Shown: positions 12,301-26,359 of the stretch, in pieces
How the letters are laid out: each line of letters begins with the position of its first letter
Numbering within the stretch: position 1 is the first letter of the stretch
From: Apostichopus japonicus
Lineage: Eukaryota; Echinodermata; Holothuroidea; Aspidochirotida; Stichopodidae
DNA: 64,000 nt
Direction: 5' to 3'
Assembly (NCBI RefSeq): GCF_037975245.1
Contig: NC_092568.1
Location: forward strand, 14,719,501 to 14,783,500
Translations under genes and position numbers: made by a program
The notes under the pieces: model-generated
What the model was told of the DNA's origin: nothing
The model's input: only the letters and a program-made list of their open reading frames with translations
Database searches by the model: none

Positions 12301-13579
12301 ACTGAGTAATAGTTGTGAAAAGGCAGGGTAATTTGGCAAGTCGGTTCAACAATAGGGTTAAAATAGTTCCGCTTGGAATTACAACATACCAAAGGGAAAT
12401 TGAAATGAGATTTTGAACAACTCATCCAATTTATTCGGCTTAATGAGAATGATCTGGAAACCACAATTGTAATCTTGTCTTGACTGACTCGGCAAGCAGT
12501 TTGTCACTTTTCCGGTCGAAAACACAAAAATGTCGTCCATGACACGTCATAGAAATTTAGTTAGCGCAATATACACGAAAGTGCGCTCCCTCGATATGCA
12601 TCCTAACTTATACCTGATTAAGGGTAGATTTCACAATGTCTATTTATTACGTAGTTTCAGGGCCCGGTTCAAACGTGAGAACCAGATTCCTTTACAATTA
12701 CTTAAGCTAAACTGTATTTACACAAAGTCATAAATTTACAAACCACAAAGCTCTGTCCGGCTATCTTGCTTTACTGACAGTTGTGATCCATTGGCTCGAA
12801 TTGTCGGAACCAATTCTTAGCCTGGGGCCCCTGCAGGACATTTGAGGATTTGCGGTCCTGGTTCAATAAACCGTCTGAACCGTATACTGCTACACCTCTG
12901 GTTATGTTGAATTTGATATATTATACACTATGCTAATTTAATAAAACATATTGTTGAGAAGCAATAATTGGTGAGTAGATCCGGTTTCCACTCAATTCTA
13001 GCCGACAGTTTTGTCAAGAGCATCCAAGCTCATATCATTTCAACAAACTGTAGAGAAGCTGAACATTTCGAAAAATGCTTTACTGGGATATTCTTGTAGC
13101 AGACATAGTGAAACTTATATTCAAGAGATTATACTCCACGTTGTAACTTGAAAACTGTATCTTTGAAATATGATGCATTTGCAACATGTGCTTAGCTCAC
13201 AAAATGTTCACTGTAATTAGAATTTTCACAAAAATACTACTCTATCGCAGAAATATTATCTTCTTCTGAATACATTATTGAAATATTGATAATAAAATAA
13301 ACAACATTTTTAGGACAATTACCATGATGATAGCATTCGCTCTGCTGTTACCAGATATTCACAGAATATCACCAAATTTAGAAAAGAAAATATTATATGC
13401 TTGCCATACAAAGTTCTGTGAGGGTTGTGCTCTTGACCTACTAAAATCCAGCAATTTTGCTAACCCATCAGCTTCAGCCAACGGAAGATCCTTTTAAATG
13501 AGCGAATATGGTGTGTGAAACTCTAAGGCATTAAACTCAACATCTTGTATAGAAAAAACCGAACTTTCAAGTTTTAAAT
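9361..13579. other. Intergenic, no gene seen
   Basis: AT-rich sequence without long frames, splice-bounded exons or clear repeats. Being immediately downstream of BMP2/4, it could contain regulatory DNA, but nothing specific is visible. Confidence 0.5.
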
Positions 13580-14125
13580 TCGGTGTACATCGTGTATTCG
13601 GTGGACATGGATTACAGCATATGATCGGTGGACATGGGTTACAACGTGTATTCGGTGGACATGGGTTACCGTACAGCGTATGATCAGTGGAGATGGGTAA
13701 CATCGTGTATGCGGTGGGCATGGGTTACAGCGTATGATCGGTGGACATGGGTAACAGCGTATGATCGGTGGAGATTGGTTACAGCGTATGATCGGTGGAC
13801 ATGGGTTACAGCGTATGTTCGGTGGAGATGGGTTACAGCGTATGATCGGTGGACATGGGTTACAACGTGTATTCGGTGGACATGGGTTACCGTACGGCGT
13901 ATGATCAGTGGAGATGGGTAACATCGTGTATGCGGTGGACATGGGTTACAGCGTATATTCGGTGGAGATGGGTTACAGCGTATGATCGGTGGAGATGGGT
14001 TACAGCGTATGATCGGTGGACATGGGTTACCGTACGGCGTATGATCAGTGGAGATGGGTAACATCGTGTATGCGGTGGACATGGGTTACAGCGTATGATC
14101 GGTGGACATGGGTTACAACGTGTCT
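13580..14125. repeat. 27-bp minisatellite with higher-order structure
   Basis: About 20 units of GGTGGACATGGGTTACAGCG plus TATGATC. Variant units of 32 bp carry ACCGTAC at 13668, 13889 and 14029, each within a similar multi-unit block, so groups of units were duplicated together. The nine-codon period gives open frames on both strands, which are not genes. Confidence 0.9.
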
Positions 14126-15016
14126 TCCTTCATGTCTAGAGACAAAAAAGAAAACGTATACCTTCATTTTCTTACATCATTTTGTTAGAAAATCCGAAAG
14201 GTTACGTCTAGGTAACCGGCAGCCAGAAAACGGACGTACAATACTAAAAAAACAGCAGCTTTACAATGTAACCAAATTAACGGTGGCGCTGTCGTTATCT
14301 GAATAACTTGTTGCATAAATATGAGCGCTGCTTGATATCCACTGATGAGAGTTCGCCGATCAATACATTAGTTATGCATTGCATACTGTTTGATGCCTAC
14401 ATGATTTCACGTAGAAATTTTACAATCACAATAATAAACCCACTCACTAAGCAGAAGTCTCTCAAGAAAGAACATAGGTGACAACCGTGACGTCACCATT
14501 GCCGAACTGAAACCCACTATCAGTACCGTATGCACGATGTTACGGGGTCATGACTGCGTTACGATTACTCAACCATTAGTGCTGTGCGTAACTCACTGAT
14601 AAGAAAAAAATGTTTACTACGCAAGGTCGTCGCCAAAACGTGGCAAAGAAACCACGAATGACGGCGCTGGGTTTAATTGGAATTTGTAAGTCAATTAGAA
14701 ACTAATAATATATTCTTTGTACATCCCTGTTGTACACCTTGCACCTAAGCCCTTGAACATCTTCTTAGTGTATGCAAAACACAAATATCAAAAACTCGCC
14801 ATGTTGACTTATGCATCAATTTTGGCAGAATTTAAGTTAGTACGTTATAGTCCAAAGAAAAAGAAACATTTGAGTGTCAGAAATGTCTCTATAGCTATTC
14901 CTGTTTTCAAGGTATTCACGTTAAATGCTCTAGAATGCTAGAATGCTAGAATTGGCCAGTGCACTACTTTCACTTTCACAGAAAAACAAAATACAGACAG
15001 CCAAGATGCGTAGTGA
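14126..15016. other. Intergenic, no gene seen
   Basis: No coding exon or repeat that I can define, apart from a short GCTAGAAT duplication at about 14930-14950 next to the following array. Confidence 0.5.
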
Positions 15017-16415
15017 TTCCTTGCCACACTGTATATGGGGAACACGAATACTTGACTCCTTGCCACACTGTATATGGGGAACACGAATACTAGATTCCTT
15101 GCCACACTGTACATGGGGAACACGAATACTAGACTCCTTGCCACACTGTATATGGGGAACACGAATACTAGATTCCTTGCCACACTGTATATGGGGAACA
15201 CGAATACTAGATTCCTTGCCACACTGTATATGGGGAACACGAATACTAGATTCCTTGCCACACTGTATATGGGGAACACGAAGACTAGATTCCTTGCCAC
15301 ACTGTACATGGGGAACACGAAGACTAGATTCCTTGCCACACTGTATATGGGGAAGACTAGATTCCTTGCCACACTGTACATGGGGAACACGAATACTAGA
15401 TTCCTTGCCACACTGTACATGGGGAACACGAATGATAGATTCCTTGCCACACTGTACATGGGGAACACGAATACTAGATTCCTTGCCACACTGTACATGG
15501 GGAACACGAATACTAGATTCCTTGCCACACTGTATCTGGGGAACACGAATAATAGATTCCTTGCCACACTGTATATGGGGAACACGAATACTAGATTCCT
15601 TGCCACACTGTATATGTGGAACACGAATACTAGATTCCTTGCCACACTGTATATGGGGAACACGAATACTAGATTCCTTGCCACACTGTATCTGGGGAAC
15701 ACGAATACTAGATTCCTTGCCACACTGTACATGGGGAACACGAATACTAGATTCCTTGCCACACTGTATATGGGGAACACGAATACTAGATTCCTTGCCA
15801 CACTGTATATGGGGAACACGAATACTAGATTCCTTGCCACACTGTATATGTGGAACACGAATACTAGATTCCTTGCCACACTGTACATGGGGAACACGAA
15901 TAATAGATTCCTTGCCACACTGTATCTGGGGAACACGAATACTAGATTCCTTGCCACACTGTACATGGGGAACACGAATACTAGATTCCTTGCCACACTG
16001 TACATGGGGAACACGAATACTAGATTCCTTGCCACACTGTACATGGGGAACACGAATACTAGATTCCTTGCCACACTGTACATGGGGAACACGAATACTA
16101 GATTCCTTGCCACACTGTACATGGAGAACACGAATACTAGATTCCTTGCCACACTGTACATGGGGAACACGAATACTAGATTCCTTGCCACACTGTACAT
16201 GGGGAACACGAATACTAGATTTCTTGCCACACTGTACATGGGGAACACGAATACTAGATTCCTTGCCACACTGTACATGGGGAACACGAATACTAGATTC
16301 CTTGCCACACTGTACATGGGGAACACGAATACTAGATTCCTTGCCACACTGTACATGGGGAACACGAATACTAGATTCCTTGCCACACTGTATATGGGGA
16401 ACACGAATACTAGAT
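15017..16415. repeat. 39-bp minisatellite, about 36 copies
   Basis: Units begin TTCCTTGCCACACTGTATAT and continue GGGGAACACGAATACTAGA. Copies differ mainly at TATATGG/TACATGG/TATCTGG and at AATACT/AAGACT/AATAAT. One unit near 15350 lacks 9 bp. Since 39 is divisible by three and the indel is in frame, two plus-strand and two minus-strand frames stay open for about 480-500 codons with 13-residue periodic products. This openness is a by-product of the period. No promoter, signal peptide or splice evidence marks it as coding. Confidence 0.95.
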
Positions 16416-16539
16416 TTCACAAAAACATTCAATCTTTACTAGTTACCAGCAAGAAACTTGCACTCATGTGGAACTCCATGTACTGTATGATCATAGCTGT
16501 ACTTTTCGATTTATGGTGTTAACAACATTTTCAAACCCT

Positions 16540-17400
16540 GACCTCTGTTGACTGCAAATGACCTTTAAAATCGACATAAAAGTAATAGGGTTCTAATACT
16601 TGACAAATTTGGATCTTCATGCTGCGTATGAAGTTCATTCAAGCTTCGACACATTAACAAGGTGTTGACCTCTTTTCACCACTAGTGACCTTTCATCTCT
16701 ATATAACACATATAACACATCATACTACGGTGAATCTACACACAAAGTGTGGAGTTGGTAAAAGTCTTATTTTTGAAGTTAAACAGGGTTTCTAAACCTT
16801 GACAACTGTTTGCTTCAAATGACCTTTGCCTTTCATAAAGATCATACGGTTCGTGTGCTCACTACGATGGTACCAAATATTAACGTCAGCAAAGATACAA
16901 ACTAGGCGTTATAGCGCTTACAAGGTTTTCAGACTTTGACCTCTGCTTGACCGCAAATGACCTCTACATGAAGCTGAATCAACAGACAAAGTATAAAGTT
17001 CATACAAGCTTCCATTTTAGATTTATCATGTTTACAAGGTTTTCAACCTTTGACCATCGTTTACATCACAGTGATCTTTGGTCCAACTAAATACGATAGG
17101 GTTGTTTTATCCACAAAGGCTGAGAACACATACTATATGAAATTCATCCAAGCTTGGCTATTTGAGTTATCTTGTTTATAAAGATGTGCGTAGTGTTTAC
17201 CCTATGTTGACCTGAAATGACATTTGACCTCAACATCGAGTTTCTACATTCCAACTATGAAGTACAACCAAGCTGCAGATTTAAACCCTTTGAGTTACCC
17301 CGTTTCAAGTTCTTCAGACTTTGACCACTGTTGACATCATATGACCGTTGATCTCTACTTATTTCTACAAGGGCATCTATATACCATGTCTAACCTTCAA
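16540..17400. repeat. Degenerate dispersed repeat, TGACCTCTG/AAATGACCTTT type
   Basis: Roughly 100-180 bp monomers recur with the same order of words: a TTTCAAACTTTGACC-like segment, a GTTGAC and AAATGACCT segment, an ATAGGGTT segment and a TGAAGTTCATCCAAGCTT-like segment. The same family appears at 50826-51510. Copies are strongly diverged. I take it as an old interspersed or satellite-like family. Confidence 0.7.
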
Positions 17401-20400
17401 TCAGTATTGTTTTAGACTTTCTGAGTAATCGTCTTTACAAGCGGTGTCGTATGCAGGTGTCATATGCAGGTATCATATGCAGGTATCATATGCAATCGCG
17501 CAAACATACACATTCACCATCGCATAGATTTCATTTTGCCGGCAACCAGAAAGCCAACATGCTTAGTTATTCCTTGTAAATATAGTAGCTCCAAAAGTAA
17601 ATCGTGTATGAAGATCATATACTTGACATGTGATCCAGTTAGAGAGTGAGTTCCTAATACTGTGTATACACATACAGTTAATCAATCTGAGATACATCTC
17701 CTGTCATGGTCGTTTAGTCCCTCAGATAGTCTGTCATTTGGTCATGCATCGTGCTTTATGCAATTTCAAATATGATTGACATATTTCAATTTCCTTTGAG
17801 CGGAATTGACCTACCGTGGTAACAGTGGAATTAATTGTACAGACCACCCATATACATCTTCTTCGAATGACCTATTTTCCATCGCTATTATCAATGTTCC
17901 GATCCAAAAGTATTATATGCCGTTTATATCAAATGACTTTAGAAACAGACCTTACGTATCCAAATATGTATAACCAAATAAACTTTCAAATATTGTCCCG
18001 GTAACAGAAAGATAAATCGTGTAATCGCAGTCAAAAATGGATGTGGAAAAAGAAGATCAGTTGTAGAAATCACTGTGCATTAGTTTGCTCATCGGGGCAC
18101 ATAACAACGCATATAATAAACCATACAACAACTGCGACTCACGTTCCCTATGTATGTGTCAATGACATTGTCAACTTTTTGAACAACTTCATGAGAACCG
18201 GTTTACGTGGCCTCAATTTCCTGCGTTATAGTCGACTGTCATAAATCATCTCACAGATTGACAATTCAACTCATTACTTGATATAGAAATGGCCCTCGTT
18301 ATCGCTCACCGGCCCGGCGTTAAATGACTGTTTGCGTTCCGTGAAAGGAACTGTCAAAGAACCGCCAATAATGTTTTGACAATAAAACAACCAAAATTTT
18401 CCAATTATTTGTCCCGATGCTGTAAATCTTGTAGGCTGTTAAAGATAAATTTATCTCCATATGACAATACCCGATAAAATATACGTGGGGAAACCCACAG
18501 CCCTCGCGCCGTCTAGTTTCGAAAACAACGCTCCGTGCATAGGTTTAGCGGTAAATTTTAAGTTACAACAAAATTAAAGGAAGTCCAGAAGTCAGTTATA
18601 AAAACAGAAAAGTAACAGAATTACAAAAGAGTTTGAAGAGGGTTGTCAGGCAGAAGTCAACTGTGTTGTGAGGATTGAAACAATGTCCATATGTATTTCT
18701 GTTTATCGTCAATAGCAATCGTCCAGTTGGTGTTCAATATCAACAGTAGCAGTTCGCCGAACTTCAGTATTGCCTTTAATCCCTTGTCGGATACTGTACA
18801 AATGGCCTCAGGGTTTTGGCAGGCAAGAATGGTAAGTGGAAAATGACATGAAATCACCAGAAATGCAGTTGATGCGGGTAACAGAGGAAAGCCAAATCAT
18901 TGGCCTTGAGTCAAGCGATAGAACTGACAAATGTTAGTTACTGAGAATTGACAGGTTTATCCAAAACTACAACTAAATCAAAACTTCGGCTTAACTTTTT
19001 GCTCTTTTTTTTTCAAGGCCCCGCCGGCAAAGATTTGCTTCGAACAAAGAGCAAAAGAATCGTAATCCCTTGATGCAATCCCATGGGTAAAGGTGAGCGT
19101 TTGAAGTAGTAAGAAACTGCTACTCTTTCATGATTCAGGGATTCACATGGATTGGACACGGACTGACGAACATGATGTTGTATGCGAAGCGGCAGTGATC
19201 AGTCTAGTTTGGCAGTCAACGTCTAAGGACCTGTATTCCTGTTATTGCATAGAGGGACCCTTAGAGCAGGCAAGGAATTAGTAGCATTTGGTAAATTGAA
19301 AGTCCACATCAAAAACATCCATAGGCTAATTTCGAGGTCATTCGATCACAAGATGCTTGTATACAAGGCTTTTCTTGAACCCCCACCCAATCCCATCCAA
19401 TGAAAGTAAAAATATTTAGTACGATTAATTATTACGATTGTCGACGGAAAGCTGTTATAGATAAGTCATAGAACCTTTTTCAGAGGCGACTAGAAAACCG
19501 TCCTCAGTAAATATATCTGTCTCCTAGCAGAGGGCCATACAGCATCGTGCTACCTGCTGGAGTTCAAGGAGGTACAACCACTTCCTAGCACCATGTAGCT
19601 AAATCGAATCAAATGAAGTGGTCAAAATGGTACTGAAGAGATGAGTTTATACACTTCAACGTTGCTAACAGATCCATGTCATGATCGATGTTACATTATA
19701 GCATACAAATGACTCGATCTTGATATCAGCTTTGGGTGCTAGAACTCGTGGACGATATCTAATTTACAGGTATGTGGTAAATAAAAAGCAAGGAAATCTA
19801 AATGTATGTAATTATTATATGTAGACCCTATACGACGTCATAACACATAGGTCTAGCGTATAACATCACTACAAATCTGGACACATGATTGTTATCTCCA
19901 ACAATTGAGTACTATACTACTGCCATTTGTAGTGCCTGATATCATTTTTGGCGGATTCGGTGACTAGACTCGGACTCGGACTGTAATGTTCTCGGGCTCG
20001 GATCCTAAGGACTCGGACTCGGATATTCAATGAACACGAGTGCAACACTGTCTTCAAAAGTTGCTATCCGGTTTAGCCAAGTTTTCTGTACTGATTTTAT
20101 GAGTAAAGTAGAAAAGGCATATCAAGCTACGGGTATCAATAAATACTATAATCATGGAATACAATTTGATACAATCACCGAAGAAAGGGAAACCCCATGA
20201 CAATTAACTTCATGGTAGTTATAGTCAACTTTTATTTGTATATAACTGGAATAAAATTCGACAATTTTGAATGTGTTTATTGACTACATGTGTGGGTGTC
20301 CCTCTGTAATCACTGGCAATCTTACATTCAATAATAGGCATACTTGTTGCTGTCGAACCAAAGGTTTCCCACACAAATACAACACTTTCCTTACCGGTTG

Positions 20401-23400
20401 TGTGTACGCGACTATAGTCCAGAACGGGCAGCGGTTAGGTGCATAGATGGGATAGACGACGGGAGATTATTTTGTACCAGTTTAGCGTAGCTATAGATAG
20501 GACCGAAACTGCACCTTATAATGGCAGCTCCCTGCTTGGAGTAGAATCAAAGAGCGAATAAGAAGAGTTGTAAACATGTGATATTGCATATTTATAAAAG
20601 GCCATTGAACTACCGACGAATTCTTAAAAGACGTTATACTCTTTATCATGCCCATCATCATTGTTGATGCGGCAATGCAGAATCCTTTGAGAATACTCAA
20701 TCAAAAACTCTGCTTTTTGAGTGATCCACATATTCTCCACGTTGTGAAAGCACATGCACACAAAAACAAGCAATAAATTGACTTGTTTACAAACAAATTC
20801 TTAAATCATAAGAAGAGGTCACGTGAACAATTTGTAGTGAATGATTTCCTCTCTAATGTCATTGAGCGTAATTAACTGAAACCAAAGAGCTAATAACACG
20901 CTGTAAGAAAGAAGTAATGAAGTAACAGGAAATGATTCAGAAACAGGATCTCCCAGCCACTAAATCAGGTGAGAGGTTTGATACATCATGATGAATAAAA
21001 TAGTTTATTTGTGGTCATAGTCAGCAACCGCAAGAACTTCCCCATTCCCAAAATTTAAATTTAAAATTTTGTTTGGGAGCACGAACATCCTGTCACGTAG
21101 GACCGGGTGTAACCTCGGGCTGACAATATCCCTTGTACTAAAAACAGTTCATGAACTGTATCAGTCAAGTTCAAGCACTTACAAGCGACTACACATGATT
21201 TATTTGTAACTCTATAGAAAAGAATTTCATGACATTTGTTTTCTTAATGTTCCTTGCGTGAAGACAATTACAATGACTGGCTCTTCATAGAGTGAAAGTA
21301 TGAACCAAATATACACTTAAAGGCTTAATTTAGGCTGCATTTTAGTCTTGATATGTTATAGTTTAAGAAAAATAAACTAACCTCTAGAATGCTCCTTTAA
21401 GGCTTCATGGCGCAGTCCTTTATATTAATGTTAATCCATCCTTATAAATTCCAGTAACTCAACCAAAACATGTTATTTTAACACCAATGTAACTTACAAT
21501 AGATACTAAACAACATCATTTGTCCTTGAAAATGGTATAATTCAGTATAAAAATGTCATTTGATGTATTAAAAGTCTTATATTTTCCCATGGAGTTTTCT
21601 TTTACACATAAAGAAATGACCTAATGGTCTATGTCTTAGATATATGTAATTCATTCACTTTAATTGATTAATCGCATCCGTTTAAATGGTTATATCTAAA
21701 GAAATAAAAGTGTTATAGAAATGCAACCTGGAATGATTGCAGTGATTATTAACGGTCTACAACATATCAAAATAAACAGTTTGCCTAAAACTATCCTTAA
21801 AACTATTCCCGACATTGCTGTATAACAGGAGTAAAAAATATTGGATTACTCATTAAGAGATTATACTGACCTCATTTCGACATCCATAATGCCATACAAG
21901 AATGATACTTGCCTTTCGCATAATTTTATACTGTTAGCCTGGGATCCAAGGGGGTTAATATAGCTTCCTATAAGTGTACCACTGTGTCTGGTTTGGAGCC
22001 CACCGGAATGGACGTCTCACCCTGACTTTTCCATTGGAGGAAGGAGTCTGTCAAATTTTGACCCCCCCCCCAAAAAAAAGAGTAATCAATCAAATAAGAT
22101 ATGAGCTAAAATGACAATTAATATCACTTTAATTCTGCGCCATTTTTAATACCTAACCAATTTAATTTGTGGTGTTAAGGAAGGGGTGGAAGGGGAGCAG
22201 TTACAGTAAGGATGAACTTCAAACAGTAAGTTGAGCATTTTCCAAAGGGATGGACACCCGTCGTTTTCAACGCCCTTACATGAATCGTCTTGAGCCCCGA
22301 AGACTTTCAAAGACGACAAGCAGTTTGTGAATTTCAAAGTCTCTCCGCCTTGAAGGAATACTACACATGCATGTAAAATAGTTGAATGATACTATAACAC
22401 CGAGGAACGTCACGAAAAGTGAGCTGCATTTCACACCAAAGCGTGTCAACAGTTTTCAAACAAGGAACAACCTGGTATCAATTATTGTCTCTTTAAAGCT
22501 TTAAAAGGTAGTCAGTTTAGGCCCCAAATTATAGCACGCTATTAATTGCTAGAAGCTTTCAAAAAGGATTTTCCTGGAAGTCTTTACTCTTCACATTGTT
22601 CTCATACATTTTAAAGGAACACACAAGATATACTGAATGTCTAAGTGAGGACAATTCATCGAAGGTTGTAATAAAAACAGTTCAAGAATTTTGACCAAAG
22701 GTGACCATATTTGAATATCTAGCATATTTGGGCCAATACAGCATGCCTTGAAGTTCTGGTAGCCCTCTACAAGGCTATTGCATTGAATACATAGAACCAA
22801 ACAGATGTTACGATATGAGTTTTTACCAAAAAAGAAAATTCGCAGGAACGTTCGCAGGAAACGTGTTTGCTACACTGAATATTTACATCAATAATTGAAA
22901 GTATCGAGAACACACGATTAAGCCGATTTTGTAAGATATATGCAGCATAAACAAGAAACATGCAGGATAAACCAGATAAAAAACAAACTGGGATGTCTTC
23001 TGCCGCATTTGTTTACGGGAACAGACACTTAGCACGCGTCTATCTATAATCGCGATAAAGCAGAAGGTATAATGCTAAACTAGCTACTACAGTCCGTGCT
23101 TTCATATCAATAAATCAGCCAACTTGATATATTTGCCTACATTTTCCTTTAGTTTGTAATATGAATAATGGAATGCAACTTGATAGTTGACAACAATTTC
23201 TCTCTATACAATTCCATTCAATTGATCTTTGCCATATATTGATGCGGATTGAAGTGTCTGCTACTATGTAAAGAATTTAGAAACCAGCAATATCTTAAAG
23301 ATTTTTTTTATCATAGCAGCAACTTCCAGCAAGAAACAAATTGATTTTGACAATCTGAAAAATAAACATAAGAAAGATGCCTGCAATAGCCAAACCTGAC

Positions 23401-26080
23401 CAATTATTAACAAAGTGTTTTCGGAGAAACTTCGAAGAAATTCAATTTATTAATTTTTTTTTTTTAACGAATCTACCCTAATTCGATGTGGTTTTGTTAT
23501 GTCGTGCGTTCGCCTGAAATGATACCGAAAATAGTAAATAAACAGAAAAAGAGTCAAAACTCACGCATGTCTCGCTTTAGGTCGGCGTAAAAGTTAACCT
23601 CTGAGTGTTAATTAAAGGAATACGGCTTCCATATGTTTAATATTTAGTGTGGATGTATACTGCGATGCTTTGAAACATGCTATAAAGTTTTGCTATTTCC
23701 ATTGAATGATTAGGAAAAATAATTTAATTTGGACGACAAAATTCATTCGCATAATAAATCATAACACGCTACAAAGAGACAGAAGACAATGCGTTATTGT
23801 ATTTATATATCCTTATAAGAACAAGTAGAATAATTAATGGAACGATGCATTCGGATGCATGATAGCTACCAAGATCAGTCCTCACATATAGCTTTACCAA
23901 TATTTTCAGGTTTCAAGGTATAAGTTCAATATTTTCAGGTATAAAGGTTCATACAGATTGGTCTAATAATATTCCAATGTAGCTTAGCGGTAGGCATAAA
24001 CAAATATTTCAGAAGTGGAGCCGTGATGTACATAAATGTTATATGTCATAAGATTAGAAGATGTGCCCACATCGCTTTAACCTTTGTCGAACAGGTATTT
24101 GGAGAAAGAAGGAGCCAGCGTGAATCAGTGCAGAAGCCAATCTTTTGGTGTCTTCTGCTGGGCATCTAGTATCGAGGCTGAGAGTACCTCTTAAATTAGT
24201 CCTCCCGCGGTGAAGTGATGAACTACCAGAATGACTGCCTCCACTCAATGTAGTATAAGGGCTGAATTATGTTTCCAGGCTAATACTGTGTTCCTATTCC
24301 GGGGGTAGCAATGAACAGTTTTATCATTGGAATTTGCAACTGACAAATAGGGAAGGAAACTTTTGTCGGTGAGCGAGTGAAAAAGAAAGACAGAAAGTTA
24401 AAATAAAATATGACATTATAGTCAACTTTGTCAACAATGTCGGTGAACATTGAACTAGCTCAGCAGACGATTGTTCACGCCCTTTAACCTTCATCGGTCT
24501 TCGGGTACTAATGAATCACCAAGTTACAAAATTTGGATCAATGAACGGATGCGGGTTAATCGTACTTCAGCATAGCAAAAAATGTGCTGCATGCAATCAC
24601 TTTTTATCACGAGATAAGCATCATAGAAACTCCGTCGTGTCATTTTGCTTAAAGTTTTAATATTCATCCTGAAATTTGGTCTTGACTGCCCATGTATTGC
24701 CATTTGGATGTTTACGAATATGTTGGATGCACACGTATGAGTTGTTACAACGTAATGCGACACAACAGTCCCCCCCCCCCCCCCCTCGTCGGCTTTCCTC
24801 GTTCTTGGCCCATATTCCCGTCAATGTTACACCTAGCAATTTCCTTTCGGTAGTCCTACTGGTTTAGGTTTAATTGTCTGTTTCTCCAACAGATCCATCA
24901 TGAAATTGATACTGCCCATCCTTACTGCATGGAAAACGTATATGATTATCAGTGGGCCATCCCGTAACAATGATACTGTGCGAAGAAAACGAGGGACTTG
25001 ACCTCAGAAACTCAGAGGCAATATAATGTGATTTAAGATCGCACTACACACACCAAGCAATCCGCCTGCTCCCTATACCTCCCATAGACATGTCCATGGC
25101 TATAACAGTGACATCAGTCTGGTATCGACAGTACATTTTTATTCAAGATATGACAATAAACAACAAAGTTTTCTTTATAGTCCCTCAAAAGAACTATATT
25201 TTTTCTCTCTCTCTCGTTGTGGTGGTCATGCTACAGCAGCAAGAGCAGATATTATTTCGGTCAATATATTTGTTTATTTAGTTACGTTCCTTTTCATTTT
25301 GGATGAATTTGGGTAATATTTAAGTGTTGATATGTCGCAGTCAACGAGAACAAAAACATCGGGTGTTGTATGCCTATCGTTACCATTCTGTAATTTTTCC
25401 GGTGTTCAAGGTATTCACATTTAAATTTTACCAAATCTCTCGAATGCTCCTTTAATGCTATTGTAGAGCAGGGAGCAGGCATACAACCAATCACAATTTA
25501 TTAGGGCCTAAAGTCATCCTTCAGCATACATTTTTGTACAATGTTTCCACCTTAGCTATCCACTGCAGCCGGGCCTGTGTAATTTCTTTGCAACTCCAGT
25601 AAACGTTCAACCCTGCGACAGGCACACATTCGTAGAAGTTCAAGCCTCAATAATAACGCATAAGTTGCGTGCTGAGCAACGTTTGGACTTTATTAGACGG
25701 AAAATAAAACATTCAAGAGAGGACACTTGGAAGGAAACCAGCGCTTGCTTTATATTCTCATATAGTGTCTTGGTATTTTCTTTCAATCTAGCTGAAGCAA
25801 TGGTTTCCTTTAACTGTAGATTAATCGACGTTGGTTCAACATTTGATGTTGATGCCCAATGTGGTATTATGCAAATGTCAGACCAGTTTCGATGTTGGTT
25901 TGGATAGGCGGTATTTCTTGGTAGTTATAGGCAGAGACGAGATAAATCATTATAACATGCCTAGATGCATACGGCATGTTTCAGTTCAATTCCCAAGTGA
26001 GTTGCGTAAAGCCAACGGAATCAAAATTGGTTATCTCACTCGATTCTTTTTTTTTTTTTGGAAAAGAGTGCAAGGAATCG
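17401..26080. other. Long non-coding stretch, no gene seen
   Basis: No splice-bounded coding exon was found. Minor features are ATGCAGGT(A/G)TCAT triplets at about 17450-17495, GACTCGGACTCGG low-complexity at 19968-20025, C-runs at 22061 and 24769, and a T-run at 26048-26060. Short frames (for example 24054-24248 minus and 25665-25907 plus) have no supporting signals. Confidence 0.5.
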
Positions 26081-26089
26081 ACCCCGGAC

Positions 26090-26359
26090 GCGTAATTTTT
26101 TTTCCTAGGAGGGTTAGGGGTAATTATCATATATATAGGCGTATCCAAACCCTCGCGCATGCGTGTTACTCATAGACACGCGTTACTCATCGATCGCTGT
26201 AATACACATGTGTGGGCCCGGGTGGCGTAATTTTTTTTCCTAGGAGGGTTAGGGGTAATTATCATATATATAGGCGTATCCAAACCCTCGCGCATGCGTG
26301 TTACTCATAGACACGCGTTACTCATCGATCGCTGTAATACACATGTGTGGGCCCGGGTG
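26090..26359 (+). repeat. Perfect 135-bp tandem duplication of the MULE left end
   Basis: Two consecutive copies, including the eight-T run, appear identical base for base and end in GGGCCCGGGTG. The right end has one diverged copy. The identity suggests a recent duplication or gene conversion, compared with the diverged right arm. Confidence 0.9.

Noticed and set aside
13494-14306. Six overlapping ORFs over the 27-bp array
   Set aside because: Same artefact: nine-codon periodicity of a minisatellite, with frames shifting at 32-bp units.
15017-16415. CRISPR-like array
   Set aside because: Units are contiguous with no unique spacers and the genome is animal. This applies to all the tandem arrays here.
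14930-16522. Four overlapping ORFs of about 480-500 codons
   Set aside because: They are generated by a 39-bp tandem repeat whose period is divisible by three. There is no start context, signal peptide or non-repetitive domain.
24054-24248. Minus-strand 64-codon ORF beginning SGGSHSGSSS
   Set aside because: Hydrophilic and somewhat protein-like, but no splice sites, homology or neighbours support it.
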